A stretch of DNA of 64,000 nt from NCBI RefSeq assembly GCF_034702125.1, contig NC_085857.1:51641238-51705237 (forward strand), given 5' to 3'. Origin of the DNA: Engraulis encrasicolus. Lineage: Eukaryota > Chordata > Actinopteri > Clupeiformes > Engraulidae. Made by a program: the position numbers and the translations under genes. The notes beneath the pieces are model-generated. The model did not search any database. It saw only the letters and a list, made by a program, of their open reading frames with translations, and was not told the origin of the DNA. Below are positions 1 through 39,299 of the stretch, piece after piece. Position 1 is the first letter of the stretch; the number at the start of each line of letters is the position of its first letter.

Positions 1-220
1 TGACAAGAGGTAGGGACATGCAATAGCATTTGTTTGAATGGTGTCTCTATCTCGAAAGGTCTAGGAGCTTATCCGTTTTCATTTTTTATAGACACAAGCT
101 AAACAAGCCAGCAAGCACTACACGTCACTTATAAGATTACAGTAAATGGAACTTAATGAAGCAACTAATGCAATAAGTAACATATTCTGCAGAGATTACA
201 CATTTTAAATGGTTGGCTAC

Positions 221-553
221 CTTTAACAGTGAGAGCCACTTCAGTGTAGACATGTTTCAGTCCGTATCTCTTAATCCCACACCAATACTTCCCAGCATCC
301 TCTGTAACCAGTCCAGTGATGGTAACAGTGAAGATTCTAGAAGCTGTGTCGTCATGGAGATAGAATCTTCCCCTAACAGCCCCGCTCTTCCCTTCTTCAG
401 TCTCAACAGGTTTGTCTTTGTTCCGATAGGAACAGTATCCTCTGCAGAGGTACTTGGAGTAGGTCTCATATCCAGCATCATATGGGCATCTGATGTCTAC
501 TGATCCACCTACACGTCCACTCACTCTGATCACTGACTCCACAGAATGAACAC
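221..553 (-). CDS. Gene A exon 2: CD300/pIgR-like V-set Ig domain
   Basis: Encodes one V-set immunoglobulin domain of 111 residues, the extracellular recognition part of a CD300/CMRF35-like or pIgR-like leukocyte receptor. Visible marks are the B-strand Cys in RCPYD, the extra Cys pair in KYLCRGYC, GRFYLHDD before strand D, SRIFTVTI in strand E, and EDAGKYWCG holding the F-strand Cys. The acceptor (caaacag) lies just above 553 and the donor (aaag/gtagcc) at 219-220. Both borders are phase 1, as usual for V exons, and the start joins in frame to the signal exon at 1757-1793. Later exons lie beyond the left edge, so the tail and sign of signalling are unknown. The open frame runs into the flanking intron, but the Ig fold ends cleanly at the splice sites. 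The family is near certain; the exact member is not known. Confidence 0.9.
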
Positions 554-958
554 CTGTTTGGAGAGAGAGAGCGAGACAGAGAAAAACAGAGAGAAACACA
601 CAGTTACAAGTGAAGCAGAAAGACAGATAGTAGAAACGGAGACTTTTCTCACCACAAGAAACTTCACAGGAACTATACCAATGCAATAGAATGGTAAATT
701 TCAGGTGTCTTTAGTGGCACATTTTTACATTTATCTAGCTCTCTTTTTCATACTACCACAAGCTCCACACAGCATGACTCGGCCGCCACTTATTGTTTTT
801 TGATTGGGCATGACACAGCTCGACTCAGCTGGAAAACCAGCCGGTCGGCTGAAGCGAGTTGAGCAAGTCTTTCCCATCCTACTACCCAGAATCCCATATA
901 TCAGCAAGTCCTCACAGGTGAATCAAAAAATAATCATGGCTAGTTTGACACTGTATTG

Positions 959-1396
959 CAGGGGTCCCCAAACTAAGGCCCGGGGGGGCGGATGCGGCCC
1001 GCCACGTCCCTTTGACCTGCCCTCCACCTCTCTGCACCTCACCATTTGAACTGCCCCAAAGAACCAATCCTATCTTGTCTTGATAGTTTCTCATCTCACT
1101 GTAATATAAACAGGCCTACCATTTCTATTGTATCACTCATAAACTGTCAATCTTTCCTTGTTATTTTTACATAGTTATTAGAAAATAAAAGGAATACCTG
1201 TGGCATTTCAAATTGAAAAACATGTGAAGTACTCACTTCTTTTGCAAATCACTTGTAATGATTAACTATTTTGTGCTAGAAATTATGGTTATAACAGGCA
1301 GTGGCCTTGTATAAAGCCCACAGAATTGATCCCGGCCCCTGATCACAGTCAGGAAAGATAATGTGGCCCCCAGAGAAAAAAGTGTGGGGACCCCTG
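959..1396. mobile_element. hAT (Charlie-type) non-autonomous element
   Basis: The ends are inverted: CAGGGGTCCCCAAAC on the left and GTGGGGACCCCTG on the right, the classic Charlie/hAT terminus. It lies in the intron between the two gene A exons. There is no coding capacity. The flanking 8-mers (ctgtattg and actttgat) do not match, so the target duplication has decayed or the exact ends differ. Confidence 0.7.
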
Positions 1397-1756
1397 ACTT
1401 TGATATTAAAATCGAAGGCCGATATCAACATTGTAGTATTCAAATATGATGCTGCAAAACAATTATAGCCTACTTCGAAAGGTGAGATATCTGTCTGCCT
1501 TACCTCAAGTCAACTGGCCTACCTAAAGTGATGCTACGTGACAATGCCAAAAACGAAACTCCAACCATACTCCGGGTAACACGGTTTGTAATGGAAACAA
1601 AAACCGGGCTGGTTTGACAGTACAACACAGTATGCACGGCATGGCACGGCACAGCCGGGTTGTATATGAAAAAATGCCTAATGTCTGTTGATTTCTATGT
1701 TTCTTTAGAATTACCCATAATAATGGCATGTGTGTCTGTGCATGTGTGAAACTCAC

Positions 1757-1793
1757 CAGCGAGTAGACAGCACATGATCAAGTATATCTCCAT
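1757..1793 (-). CDS. Gene A exon 1: signal peptide
   Basis: This 37-bp coding exon reads MEIYLIMCCLLAG and then a gtgagt donor, leaving a phase-1 base. That base completes a Gly codon with the first two bases of the V exon at 553, giving a normal hydrophobic leader followed by the mature N terminus. A fish CD300-like leader is usually a single short exon of this kind. The 5' UTR and promoter are not identifiable. A long (ATCT)n tract starts about 20 bp upstream of the ATG. The call rests on phase match, hydrophobicity and position, with no transcript evidence. Confidence 0.7.
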
Positions 1794-1810
1794 GTCCAAT
1801 ACCAACCTTT

Positions 1811-1959
<149 letters not shown>

Positions 1960-2057
1960 AGGTTCTACTCTATATGAGCAAGGCTGATAGAATTTTAGAC
2001 TATATGATGTGAGAAATCCTACGCCTCTTGACTTCCTCCCAGAGTTCTGTATCTGTA

Positions 2058-2764
<707 letters not shown>

Positions 2765-2914
2765 AAGGTTAAAAGGCGAACCAAAAGCACAAATAAAGCA
2801 CACAACATTTTCTCAAGCAAAGTGCTTCTTACGTAATAAGTTGTTTTTGCACCATTTCCATGTGAAGATGCATCAGTATGGGTGGGCAGGCCCGATGACA
2901 GGGGAGGACAAAGG

Positions 2915-3045
2915 TCAAATTTGTTCCAGGCCCCGGGAGATGTAGCGGGCCCGAAATTGGGTCCCCAGTACATTGTATGCTATGTATTGGGAAGGGGGGC
3001 CTTCCAGATGACTTTGTGCTGGGCCCAGTGAAAGCTGTCAGTGGC
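2915..3045. repeat. Dispersed GGGCCC-rich repeat, copy 1
   Basis: The core (ccccgggaga, then gggcccgaaattggg, then gactttgtgctgggcc, then agctgtcagtggccctg) recurs at 18950-19101 and 63055-63170 in the same order. It is an interspersed element of about 130-150 bp that I cannot assign to a family. Confidence 0.6.
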
Positions 3046-3133
3046 CCTGCGGGTGGGTACTGCATCTGTAGGTCACATCTTTCACTTGCTGGCTAGTGTT
3101 CAGCCTTTCATGAAAGCAGACCACAGTAGCATG

Positions 3134-3385
<252 letters not shown>

Positions 3386-3930
3386 AGGCTACATGAGGTT
3401 AAAAGGCACAGACCAAAATACGAATAGCGTTATGGGAACATGAAATGCAAACAGAGATGGGGGTACTTTCAGAGGATTTTGTGCTTGGTAAAAGCTGACA
3501 GTCACACACACACACAGACACACGCACACACAGACACATACACACACACACGCACACGCTCACAGGTACACACACACACAGACAGACATACACACACACA
3601 CAAACACACAGGTACACACGCACGCACGCACACACACACAAACCAATCTACAAAATAATTGCAAATGCAAACAAAAGCAATAGCCCCTCATTGTCATACA
3701 CAAATGTCATACACGATGACAAATGACATTGTAACACAGACAGACCAAAACGTCCAGGTAGATGTAAGAGATATGCAAGTTATATATCTCTTACGTCTAC
3801 AATATAAGACATTGACATTCATGCATGATTTAAAAAAATAAATTGTATATTTGTTATCGTATATGGGGCTCATCAAAGAAGGGGACGAGTCAGGGTACAT
3901 GTCTGTTGTAAACTACATCGTTGTCTAATG

Positions 3931-4271
3931 CAGTGGTTCCCAACCTTTTTCTTCAGGGACCCATGTTTTTACTATTGTAAGCTTTGGTGACCCAGCGCCC
4001 GCATGAGAGGAAGTCACTTGATACGCTCTGTCTCCTCCGAAAACTCATTTTAGTCATCATTTTATTCCTTAATTCGTCTTTGTTCAAAAACAGAATAAAT
4101 GTTTGATATTGCACTTAAATTTTGTTGCTTCTATGCATTTGTCATTTATTCAACATGGGCTACATATGGTATTAAAATGAGACCCCTTAAAACTCAAGAG
4201 GGCTTCGCGACCCCCCGTGGATCTTTGGCGACCCATAGATTGGGCCCCGACCCATAGGTTGGGAACCACTG
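3931..4271. mobile_element. hAT non-autonomous element with target duplication
   Basis: The terminal inverted repeats are CAGTGGTTCCCAACC and GGTTGGGAACCACTG. The flanking 8-mers gtctaatg (3923-3930) and gtctattg (4272-4279) match at 7 of 8 positions, as expected for a hAT insertion. The element is 341 bp with no open frame, and sits between the gene A leader and the gene B 3' end. Confidence 0.85.
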
Positions 4272-4284
4272 GTCTATTGGGAAC

Positions 4285-4700
4285 CACCTCGTCCTCAACA
4301 GCGACAAAACGATAGAAATAATAGTGGATTTCAGAAAACATTCTCCTCCCCTACTGCCCTACTGCCTCTGCACATTAAAGGTGAGGGCCGAAAGTCAAAG
4401 GCTTTACTTTGTTAGGATGCAAGGGAAGGCCAGACTGAACGACGCCCTCTCACCCAGGCATACATAGGACTATAGAGAGCATCCTCACAGGCATAACTAT
4501 CTGGTATGGCAACATCACGCAGGATGGAAGGAAGTCTCTGCAACGGATAATCAAGACTGCGGAGAGGATTATAGGCACATTTCCGGTTGTGAACTCCTGT
4601 ACAGCACAGCACATAACCTATGATACAGTAGAGCAGACAGTATTATTTTCTACCAAAAAAGTAAGATTTTTAACAGCTTTTTCCCAGCTACAGTCAGACT
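4285..4700 (+). mobile_element. LINE reverse-transcriptase relic
   Basis: Plus-strand translation in interrupted frames gives NHLVLNSDKT then EIIVDFRKH, typical of the end of a non-LTR reverse-transcriptase domain. Further along it gives ILTGITIWYGN and LQRIIKTAERIIG, typical of the following thumb/C-terminal part in fish LINEs. The frame is broken and both ends are missing, so this is a dead copy. It abuts the hAT element at 3931-4271. Confidence 0.75.
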
Positions 4701-4809
4701 GATGGCCAAAAAGAACTTTAACATAGACCTTGACTTGTTATTGTCATTGTATTGTCACTGTATGCCTGCATACAATAAAATACACTGTATGATTGACTAT
4801 TTTGGCAAT

Positions 4810-4815
4810 TTTATT
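4810..4815 (-). promoter_or_regulatory. Candidate poly(A) signal of gene B
   Basis: The minus strand reads AATAAA about 113 nt downstream of the gene B stop codon, a plausible distance for a short 3' UTR. No cleavage site can be confirmed from sequence alone. Confidence 0.35.
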
Positions 4816-4927
4816 AAAGCATGAATAATGTACAAAATTATCAATAAATGTCATGTTAACATTACATTTACGTTAGAAATTGTATTAAATTACATCATAA
4901 TGACCCTTCCTAAGATATTACTGTGGT

Positions 4928-5452
4928 TTAATTTCCAGGTAGCTGTGCAACTGAGTAGAGAAAGTCATCTCCACTGTCCTGATCCTGTGTCGACAGAGTG
5001 TTGACTTTGGCACCTCCTGGTGGTGGTGGAGTGCCTTCACCAGAGCACTGTTGGGATTCAGTGTCTTTGTTTGCTGGCAGCTGTGCCACAGAATACACAA
5101 AATCATCCCCAGAGTCAGGTGCAAGGGTCACCACACTGTTCACATCGGCGGACCCTTGCTGTAATGCACCTGCATCAGCGCAATGTATTGCAGGTGATGT
5201 AGTATCCTCAGAGCAGTGAATTGTGGGTGATGTAGTCTCTTCAGGCCATGCGTTGTTGTAAATGGCGGAGGTGTTCTCTTCCTGATGATTGGCGTAGATG
5301 GGCTGCAGTGTGTCCTGATATGTGTCAGGAGAGATGGTGGAGTAGAGTGAGATCACAGACGGCCTCTGGATTCCTGAAGCAAGACAGTAGACGGAGCTGA
5401 CTGATGGTCTGGCCCCAGGAACACTCTGCAGATCCCCATGCTCCTCATTGGG
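4928..5452 (-). CDS. Gene B last exon: tyrosine-rich cytoplasmic tail
   Basis: This exon encodes 174 residues and a TAA stop. It opens at a ttttctag acceptor in phase 0 (PNEEHGDLQ). It carries several tyrosines: SLYSTI fits the ITIM pattern (S/I/V/L-x-Y-x-x-I/V/L), IYNNAW fits a Grb2-type YxN site, and IYANH and VYCLAS are other candidates. An acidic module, DSGDDF-V/L-YSVAQLP, occurs twice, the second copy ending at the stop. In CD300/pIgR-like receptors such a tail recruits SH2 proteins after phosphorylation. With only one canonical ITIM, the sign of signalling is not settled by sequence. The intron phases of this exon, the 44-bp exon and the TM exon fit one another exactly. Confidence 0.8.
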   Translation of the reverse strand, partial: PNEEHGDLQSVPGARPSVSSVYCLASGIQRPSVISLYSTISPDTYQDTLQPIYANHQEENTSAIYNNAWPEETTSPTIHCSEDTTSPAIHCADAGALQQGSADVNSVVTLAPDSGDDFVYSVAQLPANKDTESQQCSGEGTPPPPGGAKVNTLSTQDQDSGDDFLYSVAQLPGN

Positions 5453-5505
5453 CTAGAAAATCAAGATGGAAGTCAGATATTGTTTTAATAGTCAGTAACC
5501 AGTGC

Positions 5506-5680
5506 TCTCCCCCATCCTCCTCCATGACTGAGGTACCCTGAGCAAGGTACTGTGCCGCCGCACTGCTCCCCTTTCAGGCGCCATTGGGGCTGTCCCCTTG
5601 CCCAGGTGAGGCATAAATGCAAATTTGTTGTGTGCATTGTACAGTGTACAGAGTGCTGTGTCACAATGACAAAGGGAGTC
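5506..5680 (+). mobile_element. tRNA-SINE body fragment
   Basis: The sequence shares blocks such as gtgctctcccccatcctcct, aggtaccctgagca and gaggcataaatgcaaat with the copies at 8597-8870 and 35425-35640, but in the opposite orientation. The tRNA-like head is missing. It lies in the last intron of gene B. Confidence 0.7.
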
Positions 5681-5922
5681 ACTGTTTTATAACCTAGGCC
5701 TATGTAAAAAAAAGAGCGTTGCTACTTCTACACAGTCTGAAACCTCACACAATTCACCAGGTGCTGGAACTTTCACCTGAATATAAAGATATGGCCTATA
5801 TGGCTCCTCATATGTAAACGTTCCGCAGATGTGTCACATCGTGGCACAAAAACACCAATATGACAAACATGTCACAATGACGTAAACTTCAAGACAGAGT
5901 TATATGCTGTAGTGCATTTTCC

Positions 5923-6100
<178 letters not shown>

Positions 6101-6117
6101 AACACATCAATGCTTAC

Positions 6118-6161
6118 CTCCTCTGTGTGTCCACTACTGTGAAGAGTAATTGGTAGGGTAC
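6118..6161 (-). CDS. Gene B linker exon, 44 bp
   Basis: This small exon lies between a tgttgtag acceptor and a gtaagc donor. Read in the phase set by the TM exon it gives (G)TLPITLHSSGHTEE, then joins PNEEHG of the tail exon. It starts by completing a split Gly codon (phase 1) and ends in phase 0. It encodes juxtamembrane cytoplasmic sequence with no tyrosine. Support is splice-site quality and exact phase agreement on both sides. Confidence 0.7.
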
Positions 6162-6319
6162 CTACAACACACAAAGAAAAAGAGAAAAAGGATAGTAAAT
6201 GTTTTTTAGCATAAAGGTTATGTTATGGTACCTGTATTATGGAAAGAATCGATATCTCATTTCCCTTCCTGTTCCTGTCTGCCAAATGCAATGTAATGCA
6301 ATGTAATGTAATGTAATGT

Positions 6320-6364
6320 AATGTTTTATTGCTAGTCTCAATGTTTTTCTACTGTCAGGCGGGG

Positions 6365-6450
<86 letters not shown>

Positions 6451-6830
6451 TTCAAAAGGTGGTTAGTTTCAATTTCATTTGGGGGGTCCTTAACAAAGAA
6501 GCTGCACAACCACAGCTGAGAGAGAGAGAACGAGAGAGAGAGAGAACAAGAGACAGAAAAAGACAGAGAGATGAGTACATAATAAATGCCTTATTGAGAG
6601 AAACTTAAACTTTTTTTTATTGTTTTATTGCTAGTCTCAACGTTTTTCTACTCAGGTGAGGGTGAGAGAGGGAAAGGTGGTTAGTTTCAATTTCATTTGG
6701 GGGGTCCTTAACAAAGAAGCTGCACAACCACAGCTGAGAGAGAGAGAGAGAGAGAACGAGAGAACGAGACAGAAATATGAGTACATAATAGTGCCTCATT
6801 GAGAGAAACTGAAACTGTTCAACTGCCATA
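6320..6830. repeat. Tandem duplication with (GA)n tracts
   Basis: A unit of about 250-300 bp occurs twice (about 6320-6600 and 6617-6830). Each begins attgctagtctcaa and contains ggtggttagtttcaatttca and ctgcacaaccacagctgaga. The first copy holds a long (GA)n run at 6367-6449, the second a shorter one. A (TAATG)n patch precedes it at 6287-6323. All is intronic to gene B. Confidence 0.85.
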
Positions 6831-6839
6831 TCATTCTGT

Positions 6840-7645
6840 GGTTAAACCATGCAATTCTACAGTATTCCTCAACCATTCAAGATGTCACACATATGCGATC
6901 ACTGAACCACATCGGAAGACGTGACATCTTCTTATTGAGCTGTCAAAGTCACACATGAAAAGCCACAAGTCATGAAGCATTTCACAGATTGTGAATCATT
7001 GTACGTTCAATGTTTTCTACCATTCAAACTCAAACATGACTCCCTAAACTTGTTGCTTACAACTCATTTGGGACACAGGCAGGCTAAAATCGTGTTGCAT
7101 GACACTAACAACCGGCTTAAGATGACATCATGTGAAAATGCAGCAGCGGCAGGAAACATGTAGTGAAAGTCCAATTCTGGGCCCCACCTCTCAGTCTCCC
7201 ATTTGTGGTAGCAATATACAGTAGTTTCCCATTTACAAACATTCGCTCTGTGAGTAGGGGCAAGATGTTAATTAGCCAATCACGTGAGTGCATTTTTTGA
7301 GACAGCAGTTTCCAAACAATCAGAGGTTGCAGAGGGATGCTCAGCTGTGCATGCAGACATGAATGTTTGTACAGTATACAAGAAACCACACAAGGTAAAT
7401 TGCAGGCAGTTTACTCCAGTCACACATACTATAAATCTATTTCTCTATTGGGTGGGCCAGGACTATACACTAGCAGGCGTATACTGTACATGTGGTGTGA
7501 ATGAACACGTATTCGTAGCCGAGGTGCATGTCACATGGCAACGGCATGTGCCAAACCACCACCTGAACAGGAAGTACCTTCTGGGAACACGATACTAGCA
7601 CCTTTATTTTTCTGCAGCAAATTGAACTGCATCTGTGTATGGAAA
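6840..7645. other. Gene B intron sequence, nothing recognised
   Basis: About 800 bp of AT-balanced sequence with no open frame of note, no recognisable repeat and no convincing exon on either strand. Confidence 0.6.
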
Positions 7646-7647
7646 GT

Positions 7648-7740
7648 GAATGGGGCGCCCTGGCTCCGTGGGCTAAGGCGGCATACCATGAATCCCCGGA
7701 GTTTGAGTTTCTCGATCCTTCCTTATCTCTCTCTCCAACT
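7648..7740 (+). mobile_element. tRNA-derived SINE fragment
   Basis: The segment gcgccctggctccgtgggct followed by gagtttctcgatcc resembles the box A and box B spacing of a tRNA-like SINE head. The remainder is pyrimidine-rich and ends near an AATAAA-like stretch. Confidence 0.5.
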
Positions 7741-7878
7741 ACATTCCTCTCTCTCACACACAAACTTTCCTCACAATAAAGGCAAAAATATTCAAAAGTA
7801 GCTTTAAAAAAGAAAAGTGCTATCCAAATACTTGCCCTGAGTGATTGCGACCTAGTGAGTGTGACATGCACACTGTAC

Positions 7879-8049
7879 CTCGTGATCGATTCCTCCTCCA
7901 CTTGTTAGCACAGTAGGCCACACCAGCCAGGAGCACCATCAGCACTATCCCCACCAGCAACTCCACGGGGACATTTCCCTCTTCTTTCTCTTCTCCTTCG
8001 ACTTCTTGTCTTTCTTCTGTATTTTGAGACACATGAACTATTGTGGAGC
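7879..8049 (-). CDS. Gene B exon: acidic stalk and transmembrane helix
   Basis: This 171-bp exon runs from a cattcccag acceptor to a gtacag donor, phase 1 at both ends. It encodes a short extracellular stalk (STIVHVSQNTEER, then a Glu/Lys-rich stretch EVEGEEKEEG), one hydrophobic helix (VELLVGIVLMVLLAGVAYCA) and a basic stop-transfer (NKWRRNRSR). There is no charged residue in the membrane helix, so pairing with DAP12-type adaptors is not predicted. Together with the long tyrosine tail this indicates a self-signalling type I receptor. A phase-1 V exon must precede it. The nearest one, at 9120-9356, is damaged. Confidence 0.85.
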
Positions 8050-8171
8050 CTGGGAATGGCAGTCAGGGTATAAACAAAGTGTGTCTGTGTGCGGGTGTGT
8101 GCAGACAATGTGCCTGCACAAAGTTTGATTTCATCCCAATTCATTGCAATTAGAAATGCATAATACCAGGG

Positions 8172-8173
8172 AC

Positions 8174-8206
<33 letters not shown>

Positions 8207-8310
8207 CTCCTCTCCTCTCCTCTCCTCTCCTCTCCTCTCCTCTCCTCTCTCTATCATCATATTCTTCTCCTCTCCTCTCTTCTCCTGTCCTCTCCTCTCC
8301 ATCTCTTATT
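8172..8310. repeat. (TTA)n and (CTCCT)n simple repeats
   Basis: Twelve TTA units are followed by about 12 CTCCT units and imperfect continuations. It is a pyrimidine-rich tract in a gene B intron. Confidence 0.95.
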
Positions 8311-8596
8311 CATTTGCCGTTTAACATAGGCATTCTGTATATCTCTATTACTCGTACTACTCTGCTACTATAACAAATATGGTCAGTTTAGAAAATAAGT
8401 CACTGCATGGTAAAAGGTGAACAAACAAAAAGCTTCGGTTGAAAAATACAAATAAGTGGACACTTATTAGTTGTGGGTGGACACTTACTAGTTGTGTTGC
8501 CCTGCACAGGAGCAGAGGACTTGGGGTTGGATGTCAGAGATGTGGTGGGAGAAGATGGATAAGCGAAAGCGAAAGCCCCATTGGGAAACTCCAACT

Positions 8597-8870
8597 CCCA
8601 TTGTCATTGTGACACAGCACTCCACAGCACACTGCACACAACGAAATTGCATTTATGCCTCACCCGTGCAAGGGGGCAGCCCTCAGTGGCGCCCCATGGG
8701 GAGCAGTGCGGTGGGACGGTACCATGCTCAGGGTACCTCAGTCATGGAGGAGGATGGGGGAGAGCACTGGTTGATTACTCCCCCCACCAACCTGGCGGGT
8801 CGGGAGTCGAACCGGCAACCTCTGGGATGCAAGTCTGACGCCCTAACCGCTCACCCATGACTGCCCAAGT
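8597..8870 (-). mobile_element. tRNA-derived SINE with intact head
   Basis: On the minus strand the element starts ggcagtcatgggtgagcggt (box A region) and then has ggttgccggttcgactcc (box B), followed by a body ending in cattgtgacacagcactcc-type sequence. The same family occurs at 35425-35640 and, without its head, at 5506-5680. It is inserted between the V relic and the TM exon of gene B. Confidence 0.85.
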
Positions 8871-8926
8871 GTGGTTCTCATATGGCGTGGTCCCAAAGGT
8901 CTGGTGTGGGGAAGCAGTAGTTATAC

Positions 8927-8929
<3 letters not shown>

Positions 8930-9005
<76 letters not shown>
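8930..9005. repeat. (GA)n microsatellite
   Basis: A pure GA tract of about 76 bp located about 115 bp downstream, in transcript sense, of the V relic donor. Confidence 0.97.
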
Positions 9006-9007
<2 letters not shown>

Positions 9008-9119
9008 TGCTCAGGAGAGTTAGTGCATATCACATGTTACGTTTGACATAAATATGAGGAAGAGACAATACACCGTGAGGTCACGATACTTATAAGAAAC
9101 ACAGAAACATGTGTATTAC

Positions 9120-9356
9120 CTTTTACAATTAACTCCACTTCATTGTACAAATCAATCAATAATTTTCTTTTAATTCCACACCAGTACTTTCCAGAATCCG
9201 CTGCTGTCATTTCAGTGATGGTGACAATGAACATTCTAGAAGTGGTGTTGTCATGGAGAGAGAATCTTCCCCTAACAGCCCCTGTTTGCCTTTCTTCAGT
9301 TTCAACAAGTTTGTCTTTGTTCCCATAGCTACAGTCTCTTCTGTAGAGGTACTTGG
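9120..9356 (-). pseudogene. Gene B V-set Ig exon relic, 5' half missing
   Basis: The open frame encodes only the C-terminal two thirds of a V-set domain: CSYGNKDKLVETEE, then GAVRGRFSLHDN, TAADSGKYWCGIK and a phase-1 donor (aaag/gtaata) at 9118-9119. It is close to gene A's V exon, but everything before KYL is absent. The B-strand Cys and its strands are therefore missing, and the first Cys of the extra pair is Tyr (KYLYRRDC). The reading breaks at about 9356, just before a small inverted-repeat element at 9394-9526. No signal exon was found upstream. A fold without its B-strand Cys is unlikely to be stable, so I call it a relic. A misassembly is the alternative. Confidence 0.75.
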
Positions 9357-9393
9357 TACGCCCCCTTAAAAGTTTTTTTAAGCACCACCTACC

Positions 9394-9526
9394 CAGGGGT
9401 GCATTTCTGGAAAGTGTAGTTGCTACCTGTTAGCTACTTTGTTGGTTGCAATGCAATTTCCTATTGGCAACTACAGACGTTGCTACTGCTAACAACTATG
9501 CTTTCCAGAAACCCCATGCACCCCAG
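9394..9526. mobile_element. Small MITE beside the V relic
   Basis: The ends are inverted: CAGGGGTGCATTTCTGGAAA on the left, and the right side reads TTTCCAGAAACCCCATGCAC. Both inner flanks continue to match through a gtagttg/caacta block. It is about 133 bp, has no clear target duplication, and lies where the missing half of the V exon should be. Confidence 0.65.
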
Positions 9527-9696
9527 GTTTGCCAAATTGACTTGATTTGTGACAACGTCGAAACGTGGTCTTGGCACTTGCCCAATAAGACAGTAATTTC
9601 TCCACATCTGAAGATGCTCCAGTGACTCTCTTTTTTTGCCTCCTCAGTTTGTTTGTCTGTGTACCCCACCCCCTGACTATGCACTCACTCTCCTGA

Positions 9697-9711
9697 GTGC
9701 TCTCTCTCTCT

Positions 9712-9798
<87 letters not shown>

Positions 9799-9802
9799 TT
9801 CT
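9697..9802. repeat. (CT)n microsatellite
   Basis: An imperfect CT tract with CCCTCTC and TTCTC interruptions. Confidence 0.95.
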
Positions 9803-10183
9803 CTTCATTGTATGTTCCAATAGCCTACTTATTCATACTTGTAGTCTCTTCTATTGACCTTATCTGCGATGCTCAGGCATGAATGAAAAAAAGACATCTG
9901 TCTTTCTTTCACCTCTCTCATTTATGTTTTGGTGCATAATGTTGACCGTCAGAATGTTAGACAAGTCTCCTTTAACATTCTTTTATCATTTGTCAGTATT
10001 AGTTATGAAAGTAGAGGTAAGTGTAAGGGTTAGGGTAAGCTTTGAGCATTTGTGTGCTGTTTTACTGGCCCTGTGAAAGCCACAGTCCTTTGGCCGTATC
10101 TGTGTGAACGTGTGGTTCTACTGAAATGTCACGCCACATCCATGCACATGCACATCCTCTATGCACAGGCACACAACCACCCA

Positions 10184-12080
<1,897 letters not shown>

Positions 12081-12086
12081 TAATAC

Positions 12087-12222
<136 letters not shown>

Positions 12223-12385
12223 GTGGGGTAGCTTCAGCGGGTGCCGACATTGTGGGTGATGTTAGAGGAAAATGATGTTTCACACTGACACTTCGTGTGT
12301 CTGTGTGTCTGTGTGTGTGTGTGAGTGTGTGCACGCATTCGTGTGTGTGTGTGCATGCATGCATACAGTCGGCTGTGTGCGCAGC

Positions 12386-38598
<26,213 letters not shown>

Positions 38599-39069
38599 TT
38601 TCCTGGACACAGGCAGGTCCACACTGCAAACGAGATGTACACACACTCACATATGTGTGAGTGTGTGGGGGTGTGTAAACGTTTGAGACTTCTGCAGGAG
38701 ATGAGGCCAAGTTCTCTCTGCAAAAAAAAAAGAGAAATACACTGTGTGTGTGCGTGCGTGTGTGTGCGTGTGTGCGTGCGTGTGTGTGTGCGCGTGTGTG
38801 TGGTGTGTATGAGTGTGAGTGCGTAGCCTAAGTGTGAAGCTTTGTGTGTGTCTGAGTGTGAGTGACTAAGCTATGTGAGAAACGTTGCGTGCAAGTTTTG
38901 TGATGGACTGCTATCTACTCTGTTCATCTATAACAAGATTTGACGAGTGATTGACATACGACACACAGTTTTGAGTGTGGGTGGGTGTGCAAGACACTCC
39001 ACTTCCACCCCCCCCCCCACCAACACCATCTGTAGTTCCTGTTTGCAGATTATTGTGTCATCCATAGCC

Positions 39070-39255
<186 letters not shown>

Positions 39256-39299
39256 ACTGCAGATATGGATGTATGTGCATTCATTTTTCTGTGAGTGAA

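Noticed and set aside
4928..5452. YSVAQLP tyrosines as canonical ITIMs
   Set aside because: The +3 residue is Ala and the -2 residue is Phe, so they do not fit the ITIM or ITSM consensus. Only SLYSTI does.
6237..6509. Leu-Ser repeat frames over (GA)n/(CT)n tracts (also 9636-9882, 20025-20234, 44251-45501, 49699-50158)
   Set aside because: Same reason: simple-sequence translation. Hydrophobic appearance could mimic signal peptides but there is no gene context.
8480..8594. Ser/Thr/Pro-rich minus frame beside gene B, considered as a stalk exon
   Set aside because: It has a plausible phase-1 donor, but the available acceptors are phase 0, so it cannot be spliced in frame between the V and TM exons. 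It may be a decayed stalk exon.
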